From positions 248,001-312,000 of the forward strand of contig VWZP01003889.1 in the NCBI GenBank assembly GCA_013396995.1: 64,000 bases of DNA, given 5' to 3'. Within the stretch, counting starts at the first letter, position 1; every line of letters begins with the position of its first letter. Of the stretch, positions 24,001-36,600 are shown one piece after another. Below the pieces are notes generated by a model. The model did not search any database and was not told where the DNA came from. It saw nothing but the letters and a program-made list of their open reading frames with translations. Source of the DNA: Dicaeum eximium. Taxonomy: Eukaryota; Chordata; Aves; Passeriformes; Dicaeidae. The translations under genes and the position numbers were made by a program.

Positions 24001-27000
24001 TGGCATATTGTAAGACAAGAATTAATTTCTACAGACTGGCATTCTTTGATGGATGGCTGTTTTGTTGGAAACTTTATGTCCAGCTGCACAGCAATCATTT
24101 AGCCAATTTGGATGAGGTGCAAGGGCACAAATTCTGAATGGGCACTCGAGGGGAAATACATCAGCCAAGCACAGGCCATCCCTGTAGCTCAGTATTGTAC
24201 AGATGGATCTGACAGCACCTTTCTGAAAGGAAGCAATCCAAGCTGCTGAGATGTTTGGAAATCTGACAACAACAGCACTTGTAGCTGGATTCTTCATAAT
24301 AAAGAAGAAATAAAACTGCAGTATTAAGCGGCAGGTCATGTTGCAAATCACCATCTTTTTGTCATCTAGTTTGGGTATGATATTTAATAATGGGCCAAGT
24401 GACTCATGCCTCACATTTGCTTTCAGAGCAGGTACTGAAATTTGAGTCAGATCATCCCCAGCAGGACTGTGATAAAGAAACTTTTTTCTGAACGTTCCAC
24501 AGGCCCAGCCCAGTCCCAGCACTTGTGAATCCATCTCTAAGGATGCAGCCACTGAAGGGAAAATGCAATGATAAAGGGCTTTCTCTGCTGGCTTATTTTA
24601 TATCCATGCTTTTGCTGGCCTTTTGAAATACAGTATTATGCCAGAACTTAATTGCAGTGCTGTTAATTGCATGCAGAGCCATAAACACTGAGTTAATATA
24701 TTGCCTATGACTGTGTGTGTGTAAATGTCAGTCACAGATTACTTGGCTACCTTTATTGATATTAAATTTGTGAATGCTTCTTAGGAAAGAAACCTTCACC
24801 AATATGAAGTCTTTTGAACCACAGTGAGATTTAAGCCATTCAGGGAGCTGACTGCCCCATCTGCAAACAAATGGCATGGAAAAATTTAACTTGCCAGTCA
24901 CTGAAAGCTCATCTCTGAGTAAGATTCAAATATACACAACTGTCAAAATCAATGAGGAATATTTCTTATGGGTTAGCAGTAATATTTTAAGAATGCTGGC
25001 AAAAATAGTTTCACATTAAAGGTGTGCTGAGCTACTCTATATCATGGGCAGATCTAAAGATAGCATTTATAGAAATTGATACTCCTGCAATTTTTACTTC
25101 TGTCATCTTTGCAATGTGTTAGTGTCACTCATTCAATATGCTCATCTGATCATCACATTTTCAGATGTAATCACAGTGTTGTGCATCTCACTGCCCAAAC
25201 CTGGGGTAGTTTCTGGTGAGCTGCTGTACCAAACTGAAGGTGCTGTTCTTGGGGCAAAGGGAAACTTACTTCACCCTCTAGATGCTGCAGAAATTTTAAA
25301 ACAGAAGTTTTTGAAATCCACTTTCACTGTGTGTGAGGGAGCACGGGGTGGACCAACTTTTTCTGTCAGAAACCCTTTACTGGCAAATTACTAATTAAAT
25401 GAAATGCATGCGTGAAAGAAAGAAGTTTCTGCTTTCTGCCAAAACCAAGAGTTTGTTCTTTTTTTTTTTCCCTCTTTCTTTTAAATCTAGAATTGAAGTA
25501 TAAAACATTGAAAATGAAAACTTGCAATTAAAATCCTGGAATATTTTTCTTTAGGAATGCTTCCTTTTGGAACAGCAGCACCAGCAGTAACTGTTACTAA
25601 ATGTTGTTGCTTTAGCAGAGATTTGTGTTCAGTGGCTGCTGCTGTTCTTGTCAGCAGCTGCCCATCTCCATGCTGGCCTCTGGCCAGGCTGCCTTTCTGG
25701 ATTCTCCCAAATCCAACTGCCTTGCTGTGACAGGAGCTTTCCAGGGGGTTCCCCTCCTTTTCAGACCAGAAAGGGACCAGGAGAGTGCTGGGCTCAGCTC
25801 AATCTTCCAGCAGTGCCTTTTTAGGGAGGTGCTGTCTAAATGATACACTGTACACAGCTTTAAGTACTTGTGTGCCTACAGCTGGGCAGCATTACTGCAT
25901 CTGGCTCTTCTCAAAATAAAATGTTATCTCTTGGCATCGAATTGAATACATTCCACTTCAAGTAATTTGTCAGAGAATTACCATTTTCCACGCAAAAGAG
26001 GGATGTATTCTAAGAGTCTTCATAATGCATTCAGATCAATCCCATGGAAAGGTGGAGCCAAAGCAATACACCGAAACCTCGCTTCCAAATTTCCCAAACA
26101 TTCTCAAATATTTGTTCACAATTCACTTTGATAATTTTCCTGGCTAATGTTAGAGCATTCCATCTTGTCTGGAAGTGAATTCCAAAGTTAAAACTCAGAA
26201 ACAGGATTTGATATTTATGTGTGCACACATTCTTAGTATGAATCCTCATGTTTGCCCAATATGAGAACAGAAATACAGAAAAGAGGACCTCAAAATACAC
26301 CTGGTTATAGATTTCTTGTTATTCAGGGGAGTTCATACTGTAGAAGCTGGACTAGAACATGCAGTGGATTTGGTAAAACACACAAGTAATGTGAACATAA
26401 TTATGAGAGAGGTTATTTTCAGGTTCACCATAACAAACTTCATTTACCTACCTACATCATTTGTTAGTCAAAATCAGATGTAATGAGGCATTTTTAAAGC
26501 AACTACTTGCTAAATGTTGGCATCTTCTGTATGGCCAGGTTTGGCCTGGACAAAATGTCCCAAAGCAAAACCCACCATGCTGGGGCAGCAGCAGAGTGAC
26601 AGCACAGCAGTGCAGCTCCAAGTGTGGGAATAATTTAGCATATGGATCAGATGATTTTGTTGGAACAGAATGGCACTGCCAAGAAAGCTGCTGCTTCTTG
26701 GAAGGTGCTGAGGATTTCTCCTCTGATGAGAGTCCCACAGTATTTAGGTGCAGGAAATTATTGTGGTGCTTGGTGGAAGGGGATTTGACCATCACATCAA
26801 TTATGCTTCATTTTGTAAGCAATTCCAGGAGCATAATAGGGGTCAGAGAAGAAAAGTGTTGTTCCATGGTATGTTTACTGTGGTGTTGCAGAAATACTTT
26901 CCTCTTTCCCTGTCTTCCCCTCAGTTAAAACAAAAAAAGCCTCATTAAAACCCAGTAAAAGAGACTGAATTTTTTATGCATCCATAGATCTGCCACTGCT

Positions 27001-30000
27001 TTCTGTCTTGCTTGTGAGAGCTCAGACACACTGCAATGATTCAAAACTGTCCTTTCTGTAACTCTATTTTCTTCAGTTAAATTAAACCAAGGGGAATTAG
27101 CTCCTTTGATATTTCTCTTCCAAAGCTGGTTGAAAGTGTTGTACATGTGAAAAATGAGATTTTAAATGGAAGGAGAATGACTGACATTAATTTAAAACCC
27201 AAACTAAAGAGATAATTGCATACAGTAAAACTCCTGTTACAATGAGGAGTTAGTCATAAGTGATTACATAAATTTTAGAGATTAAATGATTTTTAAAAAA
27301 TAATGTTTAGGATTAAATCCTGTCCTGAGTGGAACAGAAAATGCAGAGGCATCCTCCCTCTTTGGCAGTGATACTGCTGCTGGGCAGACTAGAATTTATT
27401 GTGGTGGACTCAGAGATTTGCTGAGGAAACATTTTGTTGCTTACCCCAGGCCACTGACTTATCCAGCCAGTCTTGCTGCTCTTTGGGCAGTGTGGTATTT
27501 ATTTCTTACTTCTTAAAGTTTCTTAGGCTTTGTATCCAGATTTACCCTCTGAAAGCCAAAAAACTTCCTTAACATTTCCCCCTCCTCTTCTTTTGCACCA
27601 AAGATTATCCCTTAGTTTTTAAAAAGGCAGCTGCTGATGTGGAATAGCAATATTCACTGTAAATATTTTTCCTATATGAATTGTGGAAGAGACACCCAAT
27701 TCTGAGCAGATCCATTTCCTGATTTAATTAGACCAACTGAATTTATTTGAATTAGTGACCGGATTAGTTAGCAGTATCTGAGGGAAAAAAAAAAGTTATG
27801 CTTTGTATCAGCAAGCCTTTAATCCAAACACTTTGGTAAAAACAGATAGGTGGCTAAAGCATCATATGGGGATGAATCATGCAGATGGCTGGCAAAATCA
27901 CAGCAGTGCTACATGCTGGCATTTATTTTGAAGTGTTCTATGCTTTGGAGTCTCATTTAATCTTAACACCAATCAGTCTTGCCAGTACTCATGAACAAAG
28001 CCTCTTTTCAAATTTAGTGCTTTTTTTGAATGCTTATACTTAGACCCTATCAAATTTCAAGTTCTTAAAATAAAATAACAAAGCAATGTCTCTCCCCAGC
28101 CCAAAGCCTGATGTTTTCTATGCATCAGAGTAATTTTGTTTTAAAAGCAGAGATTAGATTTGAAATGTCTCAGTAGAGGGGCAGTTTCTTTTATTGTCTT
28201 TGCAAAGCTTAGTGCAACAGCAGCTTAGATATTTTCTTGGGTCTTACTCATATTATTAGAAGTATTTCGGTGTTCTTTACTAAGTTATCCTGTCTTCAGT
28301 CTTGGATCTTCTTGTTTGTGGCAGATACCTCAGGGAAAGAAACAACTGAAAATGTTCTAGTAACTTAGAAGGGAATGTTCCCTTCATTTGGCTTTCCACT
28401 GGCATAAAAAATAATTTTGCTTTTAGAGAGATGTCAGTGTGACAGCTCTTAAAATGTAGAACTGATGGGCTGCTGCTGCTGCATGGCTTTGTTTCCTCTA
28501 ATAGAAAGATTTAGCTCAAGTAAGTGTGTCCTGCATGAAATCACATTGCTCAGCTGGGTGTTAGGATGATGACTCACTAGTTTTCCTAGTCAGGGACATT
28601 ATGGGGCCACATGTATCCTCCTCCTTCTGGAAAGGGTCGTTTTCCTCTGTGATACTGGGCAGGAGCCTTCAGCCTCCCTGCCCAGCACGGTGCTGGGCTG
28701 AATGCCAGCTGCTGGCACAGCTCCTGGGAGGGGCACTCGGGAGCTCCTCTCTCTCTTTTCCAGCCTTCTCCTAGATTTGAGGCAAAGCTCCTCTGTTCCT
28801 GCGTTTCTGGATGTTGTTTTTAGGAGGTGGGATGGAAACAGTGATGTCCTGGGTTGTGATGGAAATAGCAGTTTGTTTGAATGGGCAGTTTCTTGGAAAT
28901 GATGAGCTGTGTCCCCCTTGCCAAAAATTTGCAGCCCCCTGAGCTCTGATAGGGATGCTGTCATCCAGTCCAACAGTAAACAGATACATATGTTCATCTC
29001 TTTTCTGTTTGCTGTTGCAATTTGTTATACATGAAATTGATTTCTCTTCCTTCTTTTTCCTGCAAATTCTCTCATTAAATTAAATAGTGTGAGAGGAATA
29101 ACCATTAAACCTTCATTTCTAATTAATTAAGTGGTTTAAAATCTAGGTCTTTGAACACTTCCCTAATTAATTGTGTAAAGCTAGATACAAAGTTAACAAG
29201 GAATGAAAGAGTATTACTTTAGGGAAGTGCTTTACAATAAACTATCAAGCTATCTACCAAGTAGTGTAGAAGCTGTAAGACATTGGAATTCTTACAGGCT
29301 AGAGGGGAATTCTCTTTCCAACAGTAGCCATGACAGGAGTGAAAACTCTCAGTTACAGCCTGTTTATAAACATAGGTGATACCAGGTGAGCTCTGAGTTA
29401 CTCAATGCTGAAAATCCCTCTGTGTCTTGTCACACTGCTCATGTGTCCTGTTCTGCCTCCAGCCTCTTCTTCTTCCCCTCTCCTTCTCCAGCATTTTCAA
29501 CAGCTCCCTTAAAAAAATGTAAAAAAAAAAAAAAATCTCTCCTGAGCATTCTGGGTTTTGCTTTTCATGCAGCCAAATATTTGCTCTGTCCCTTCTCACT
29601 TGTGGATGTCACATTTCATTGGGGATTTTCTATGACAAGTCCCTTTCATTGCCAGCATGTCCAGCTACTCTGTTTCCCACCTTTTAAGAAACTTTAATAC
29701 TTGACATTTTGCAGTTTTAAAATGTACATTACTCTGCCAGTTGATTTACATAATCCAGCAGTTCCTGATATTATTGACTATCTCACTAGTTTTTAATGTT
29801 ACTCTGAATTTTATTAATGATCACTTATATCTGCTTCTAAATGCAATGTACAGCAGCACAGAGCTAAGACAGACAAATTAAAATTTATGCTGTAAGATCT
29901 ATCATTTCTATAATTTAAATCCATTTAGCAAGAACTTTGTTGTGTAGTGTCATAATGCTTTTTTCACTTAGAGCATCTTTTGGAGCTAGATCAAATGAGA

Positions 30001-30175
30001 TGCAGAACTTTGTTCCATCAGCACAGCCACTTTTACAGCCAAGTTTGTACTTTAATGTGAACACAACTTGAATTTCTTTTGAGATGGCCTATTTTCCATA
30101 CACAGTAAATAAGTATATTCCTAAGTCCCAATGCTTTGTTGATTATGTGACATTGGCTATATTTTGATCCTGAAA

Positions 30176-30204
30176 TCCTTCCTTCCCTCCCTCCCTCCCT
30201 CCCT
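30176..30204 (+). repeat. (CCCT/CCTT)n short polypyrimidine microsatellite
   Basis: A 29-nt uninterrupted pyrimidine run of CCTT then CCCT units. Confidence 0.9.
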
Positions 30205-30354
30205 GCCTCTTCAATATCCTGAGACTGCAAAATTCATTTCCAACCAGAGTGTGCCTGGCACTGACTGAAAGTCTTTGTAACTAGAAATAAAAGGACAAGA
30301 CCTGAAATGTCTTCTGACAGACAAAGCAATCCATCAGGTTACAATATGGGTTTT

Positions 30355-30435
30355 ATTATTTGGTCACCTGCAATGGCAAGGGACTGGACTGAATACCCCA
30401 GGATGTCTTTCCAGCCCAGTGTTCTGTGATTAGAA
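30355..30435 (+). mobile_element. CR1 LINE remnant, 3' end
   Basis: The order TGCAATGGCAAGGGACTGGA, then CTGAATACCCCAGGATGTCT, then TTCCAGCCCAGTGTTCTGTG is characteristic of avian CR1 3' ends. The copy is 5'-truncated, diverged and non-coding. Confidence 0.75.
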
Positions 30436-30609
30436 ACATGGGAAGCAGCAGACATGTACTCCTGACATCAGGGCTCTGCAGTGATTCTGTCTTGAACTCC
30501 AAAGTCAATGCAAGGCCTTATTGTGTGGATAATCAAAATCCTTGCTATTTCCAGACCAGCTTCTCACAATAGTTGTGCTCCATGAGAGCAGTGAAGCCAC
30601 AGATGAAGA

Positions 30610-30660
30610 TTCGTAGGACCACTGGGGTCATCTAATACACTCCCTTGCAGTTACAAGCTC
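30610..30660 (-). mobile_element. Possible CR1 fragment in reverse orientation
   Basis: GGACCACTGGGGTCATCTAA resembles the reverse complement of a CR1 3' region (GGACCTCTGGAGGTCATCTAG pattern). The match is short and diverged, so it may be coincidental. Confidence 0.3.
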
Positions 30661-33600
30661 CGAGTTATAAAACCTTTTCATAAATATAGGAACACAGAAG
30701 ATAAAACTGAACCATGGAACTAACTCCTGTTTGCAGTAAAGGCAATGACAGAGCCTGTTTTACCCAGAATTTACTACAGAGTTCTTCTCCTTCAGCTCTT
30801 TTTTTCCCTTGCCCTTGCCTCCACTCACTTTTACAAATCCAGTTTTGATGTCAGTTCTGGCTTAGGTGCTCTGGAGAGAATGGGAGAAAAAGAGACAGCA
30901 TTACTGGTGACACTTGGGTAATACATTTCCACATCCAGGCTACTCCCGTGGCAGTTATATGTCAAGAAATGGGGATGAATGAAACAGATTAGCACAGAGT
31001 GAGATTCCCAGGTGGTATAAATTGACATAGCTTCTTTGGGCAGCTTTTTTACTAACTGAAATTGTTTTTCACCTCTTGAAGATGTGAACGACAAATTGAA
31101 GTGATATGAAGATTGAAAAAGAAATAAAGCCCATATCTTTGCTGTTTTAGTTTCAGAGTTTATCCAAATATAATCTCGTTACGAGGTCTGTTATTTCATC
31201 ACATTTTCTTCTGTCTCTTGTTAGAGAATACCAAATATTTGCAATTTCTAAGCACATTTTAATTAAAGAAAGATGTTTATTTAGTGACACCTTCCCCCCT
31301 AAAAAGTAATAAGGAAAAGAAATCCAGTGTGAGGCAATGCAATCAACCATCTCCAGCATAACACTATGAAAACTGGCTGAATTATTCACTTGTTTTGAGT
31401 GTTGTTGTGGGTTAGCTGTCAGCCCAGGGACCATGAAGAAGCGCAAGAAACTGCCCATGCAGTGGCTTCTCTCTGCATTTTCATAGCAAAGTCCTGTCTC
31501 CCTGTTGAGACAGCTGCACTCAAGAGTGAAACAGGAGCGTGGTACCACGCAGGCAGCAAAACCAGTTAGACTTCCCCCTGATGTTACCTTATTTTCAAAC
31601 AAAAGCAACATTGTGCTCCCCAAAACACACTTAGCTTTCCCTCCTCCCCAAGCCAGTAGCACTCCTGATGGTGCAGGGAGGCTGATGCTTTCAGTGATCA
31701 GATTGAGTGCAGATGCACCAGCCATGCAGATGAGAGGCTGCAGTCCTGTCGTGCGTGCTGTTCTCACTCAAAACATTAAAAATCCTGTATTTCCCTGACA
31801 TACCTACATGTTTGGGTAGAGAAATATGTTACAAAGGGCAGAGCAAGGGAGAAGAGTATCCTACCCTTAAGACTGAAGCATCTTATGGCACAAAGGTGTT
31901 TTGATTCAATTTCCTAATTTTAAAATGTGGTAATAATATCTAGGTATCCCTTAACATACTGGGGTTTGCAGTGATTTCTCTGGATGTGAAGATTGCCAGG
32001 GGGCCAGCTCTTGCTGGTGTCTATAACTCACCTTGCAAAAGAGATTTTTATATTCCCTGAATTTGCCTTTTGGGGATCCTACAAAGTGTACAGTGAATGC
32101 TTTCAACATTTGTGTGCCTGCACTTTGAAGACTGAGGAAAGCTGTAACAAAGTCTGTGTTTAATAATATAGAAAGAGTCTGTAGCCTCTTTCCATATGAA
32201 AACAGCTTTGAAAGTGTAAATGGATTAGCAGTTAATGGTTAGAAATACATATCCCTTCAGCTCCCCAAGCCTCCTCTCCCCCAGAGCCCCAGGGGCTCGG
32301 TTGGAGGATTAGGGAACCAGCAGCTATTTCACAGCTCTGCTTAAAGACCCGTTTGTACCCGTGTGGCCTGGTGCTACTGAGAGTGCTGGGACTCCAGCAA
32401 GCACCTGTGGGCTCTCTGCTTTAATTTACTGAGCAGCTGGGAGGTAAATGATGATATTTCAGAGCTACCACAGAAGGAGTGAAGCTCTGCCTCTAAGCCA
32501 GTACTTAGCCACAGCCTGGATAGACGAGAATTAAATTTTACAAAGGAAAAGGAAGCACATAGAGAAATTTAGACCTTTTTCCTTTACAGAAGGATGTGAT
32601 AGCCCTGGTTCAGATGAGCACCATCTGAAGCTGTATAGGTCTGCTGGGCAGTGTTGTTTAAAAAAAGTTCAGAACGTGCCTGTCGGTGCCTAGAATAGTC
32701 CTTAATTTGAGATGGAAGGTTTTAATAGGTTTGGTTCAAACTGCTATCAGGCTAATGGGTAAATTTTGGACTGCAAAGATCCACATGATTTAGACAATGC
32801 CTCAATTCCCAAGTAGCTCCTTGGCATTATTGTTTTCATATCAGCCACATCTATATTGTGTATAAATTGCTTTAGGATTCTTGGGGTGAAAGGCTTTAGA
32901 TAAGTGTAAATTACTGTGTGGCCTGTAATTATTTTGAAGTGGTGATTGCTGGGCTGTGCTTTTTATTTGTATTGCAGGGGATTATGACTCTGGTATAGAG
33001 ATATGGCAGCTTTGGAATTGGGGGAGAAATATGTTCTGAGACTTTGATTTATGTTTTTCCATTCTATTCTTTGAACATAGGTAGGAGGGCAAGAAGGAGA
33101 GCAGAGACGTTTAGTGAACGTGCTCCTGCAGTGTAATTCATCTTTGAGGCTGAAACAGCAGGTTTATAAACTTGGTTAAGCAAGCTCCAATCTCTTTGCT
33201 GTTTTTCTTACACCTCCTGGAAGCGCTTTTGACAAATCACGCACTGTAATGAAAACGTATTTTCGAATCAATTTGGAAAACATACTGCAATCAAAATAAT
33301 GGCTGGATTATGTGTTTGGAGCTGATTCCTTTTATTGTGTGTGCTGGATGGCTGTGTTACATTTGCCTCAGAAGTTGTGGGTAAATGCAATGAACAGTGT
33401 TTGCCTAAAGGTACTGTAGGTGTCAGCCTGCATTTGAAGCCTTCAGTATCCCAGCAGCATAAATTGTGGTATTTCATAATATAATTTCTTGATTTAGTTG
33501 TTAGAAGATTGCACAATTGCTAGAGAATATGTAATTGCATATGAGACTTGGTTGTTCCTGACAAATGCTTCTCAACATTGTGAGTCCCACAAGTCTTCAA

Positions 33601-36600
33601 CAGCTCTCTGGGCTTGCAGTCCAAAAGGAAGAAGAAAGCCCTCTGATCTTGCATCTTCCCTGCTTAGTTTAAGCCTTGTGACATTGGCTGTAATTTATGC
33701 TGTAACAGTTCTTGGTTTGTTGCAAAGTACAGGAGTGGGATCCACGCTGGTTTTCCCCACAAAATGTTCTACTTTTTTTCATAAGCAGAATATAAAAAGG
33801 CTGTTAAGGCACAAGGAAATGATTTCTATGCATGTTTACATGATATTGGAATGAGCAGCTGGCAGTAACATTGTGTTTCGTTAACAAGGTAGTATTTTCT
33901 AACTGGTTGGATGTGATCCTTGATGTCACTAAAAACCCTTGATGTATGTGTGCAAAGGTACATTGGTACATGCCAATGGGAGGCAAACATCATTCCAACA
34001 AAAGGAAGTAAATATGTTCCCAATGATTTTTGGGCAGCCAAAACTTTCACAGCTTGTCAGCTGAAGCAGAGCAGCAATCATGGTGGCTGAGCAGCGTAGG
34101 CTTGTGACTGACACTCTTCTGACTGAACAGAAAAACAGAGATAAGGGGAATTTCAGATGCTTTCTTATTGAAAAAGCATCACAAATCTGAAGAGACTGGG
34201 AAATTTCACACATGGAGGAAGAGAATTGTCTTCCAGGAACATGTTAACAGCAGCATTTACGGATGTGAGCAGTCAAGAGCATGTCTGTCCCTGGACTGTA
34301 ACCCCACTCTTGTCTTCATAGCCTGCTGGTAGGGATTATACCTAAAATGTGAGGTTCAGTTTCTCATTCATTACTGGTGCTTTGGACAAGTTCTCCTTTC
34401 AAATTCCAGTGGTTTGTCTTCACCCATTTAAGTTAAGTTTTCTTCCTCACCAGCATTTTCCTGGTACCATCTTGCATTTTGATTTCCTGGAGCAGCAATT
34501 TGAGATGATGTGGAACCCTTAATTCACCAGGTGGGTTCACTTTCAGCAGTCAGCACTGCCAGAACAGCTCTGGAAGCTTTCCTGAGCCTCTGCTGTTCTC
34601 AGGATGCCCCCTCCTGCCCCAGAGGTGGGGAGACAAAGCAGTGACCTCCTGACAGCCACCCTGGAAACCCGAGCTGCAGCCTTCCTGGGGTGGTTGCTGG
34701 CTATCCCATCTTTCACCCTGATGGATTAAAATGATGGGTTTTGCCTCAAAAAAGGAACACATTATGATGGACCTTTGCTTGGACCTGCTATTGCCTCCCT
34801 GATGTCTTAAAGTGTTTCCAGATAAGGGAAAAGGCTGATCTGTTACCCTGTCTCAGAGGTGGTCATAACAGATGGACACAGACTAAGCCAAACCGATGAA
34901 TTCTGTGAGAAAAGAATACACCAGAATATTAATCACTCATCTGTGTTTTTATACATGTGGCAATGAGTTAGGGTCTTCCCCAATGCCCCAAGAGCCTTTG
35001 TAAAAATATTTTTAAATGGGGAGACAAAAATACATGTCTTATAGAGAAAAGAGACTGAGGGCTGTCTTCAGAGGTTGAGAAATCATCCTTTCATTTCTGA
35101 TGGCAATTTCTCCTTGTTGCTCCTTGAGCAAACTGCTCTGCAGTGTTCCAGGGAAAGTACTCATTTGATAGTAGATTATCTCTCATTTGTGAAAAAAATT
35201 ATCATGTTATATGCTATGAGATTTACACAGAGTAAAGGAAGGGAGAGTTTTTGTCTGTTATTCAGTACCATTGAAGCGTAATGGAAATAATTATACTTTA
35301 ACTTTTATTCTTCTCATTTTTTTTCTCTTAGTGATAGTACACCTATTTTGCTTAGGCTTGTATTAACCCAGATAGATGAAGAAAAATGGTCTATGTAGCC
35401 AAGTTTTTTCTTTTTTTTTTTCTTCTTTTTCTGTTGTCATTGAATTTTTGTGGTTTGTTTAATCTGGAAAGTATCTTTCCTGCAGCCTCTGAGACCTAAC
35501 ATAAAATCCCCTACTTCCTCACTTCAGTCTCCGTAGCTACAAACTATTAATTTAAACTTCAAACCCTCTAAATAATGGAAAATTTCCTTTTTTTATTTTT
35601 CATTCTGGCTTTACTGGGAGCTGATTTCAGAATGATACCTCTACTTACAAACAGTTCAGGGCAAAATTTCTCATCCCAAAAGAATGGCTCACTGTGTAAT
35701 TTGCTTTCATGGGATACACAGTACAAATATACCAGAAACAGAAGGAGTCGTGGGGTAACTTCTTCGTGTTGAGGGGACAAAGAATTTTAGCACATTAAGT
35801 TCTGCCACAGTAAATATGGCAAAGCCTTGACAAGTTTTTGGGCTACCTATTAGGTACATAAATACTTGGAATGCTGGGCTGGCTATCAGAGTAGGAATTC
35901 TTATACTGTTTCAGAAGTTTAGCTACTACCTGGTGTCTAATCTTTAAAAAGGGGGCTTGCCTCTGGATGATTTATTACATATATTGGAAATAAGGGAAAT
36001 GATCCTGCTTAGACAAAATACTCTCACTCTTGCTTGACATTTCATTCAAGCTTGTGTGCCAATCTTGGACCTTCTGTAACTCCCCTCTGGACTGGCTTTT
36101 GGCTGTGGTGTCAAACCAGCAATCCACTGCTCAGGCTGTCTCCAGTGAGCAAGAAGATCCCTGGAGAGCCAGCCTTGGCCAGGGCTGTGATGTTCTGCAG
36201 AGCACGTGCTCTGCATGGTGTTCAGTGTTTCCCACAACGAGCAAGATTTTAAGGTGTAAAGAAGCACAAACCTGTGCAGAAATTTGACATTACTTGACAC
36301 TCCTTTTGGCATGTCTCCAGTGTTCCTGGTAGTTCCTGAATGTGGTGCAATGCCCATGGGTAGGGAGATGGGTGGCTGAGCTCCTGTAAATCCTCACATG
36401 TGCAAAAAGCATTACTCACCCTGTAGCTCTTGCATGGTAGAAATATCGAATCCTGTTAGCAGGGTGAGTAATAGTTATGCATGAAATTAAATCTACTTCT
36501 CAGATAGGTCAGGTCCACCTTCTCCTTTTTATACTGCAATAGCTTGTGCAAATAGAAGGCTGAATGAATGCAATGAGATGGAGCAGAGTGCTCCAGGGGT

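Larger units (their letters stand above)
20745..30354. other. Non-coding sequence, no recognised gene
   Basis: AT-rich sequence. It includes the GGGAAAA repeat, a CpG-denser patch at about 23,540-23,900, a 176-codon minus-strand ORF ending at 24,022, a 155-codon plus-strand ORF at 26,461-26,928, and a TAAT-rich block near 29,040-29,240; the last four are described under findings. The stretch around 20,820-21,240 could be an old LTR, but I could not identify paired ends. Confidence 0.65.

Noticed and set aside
28890..28975. CR1-like words (TCATCCAGTCCAAC)
   Set aside because: Only one short word fits; the flanking sequence does not follow a CR1 3' end.
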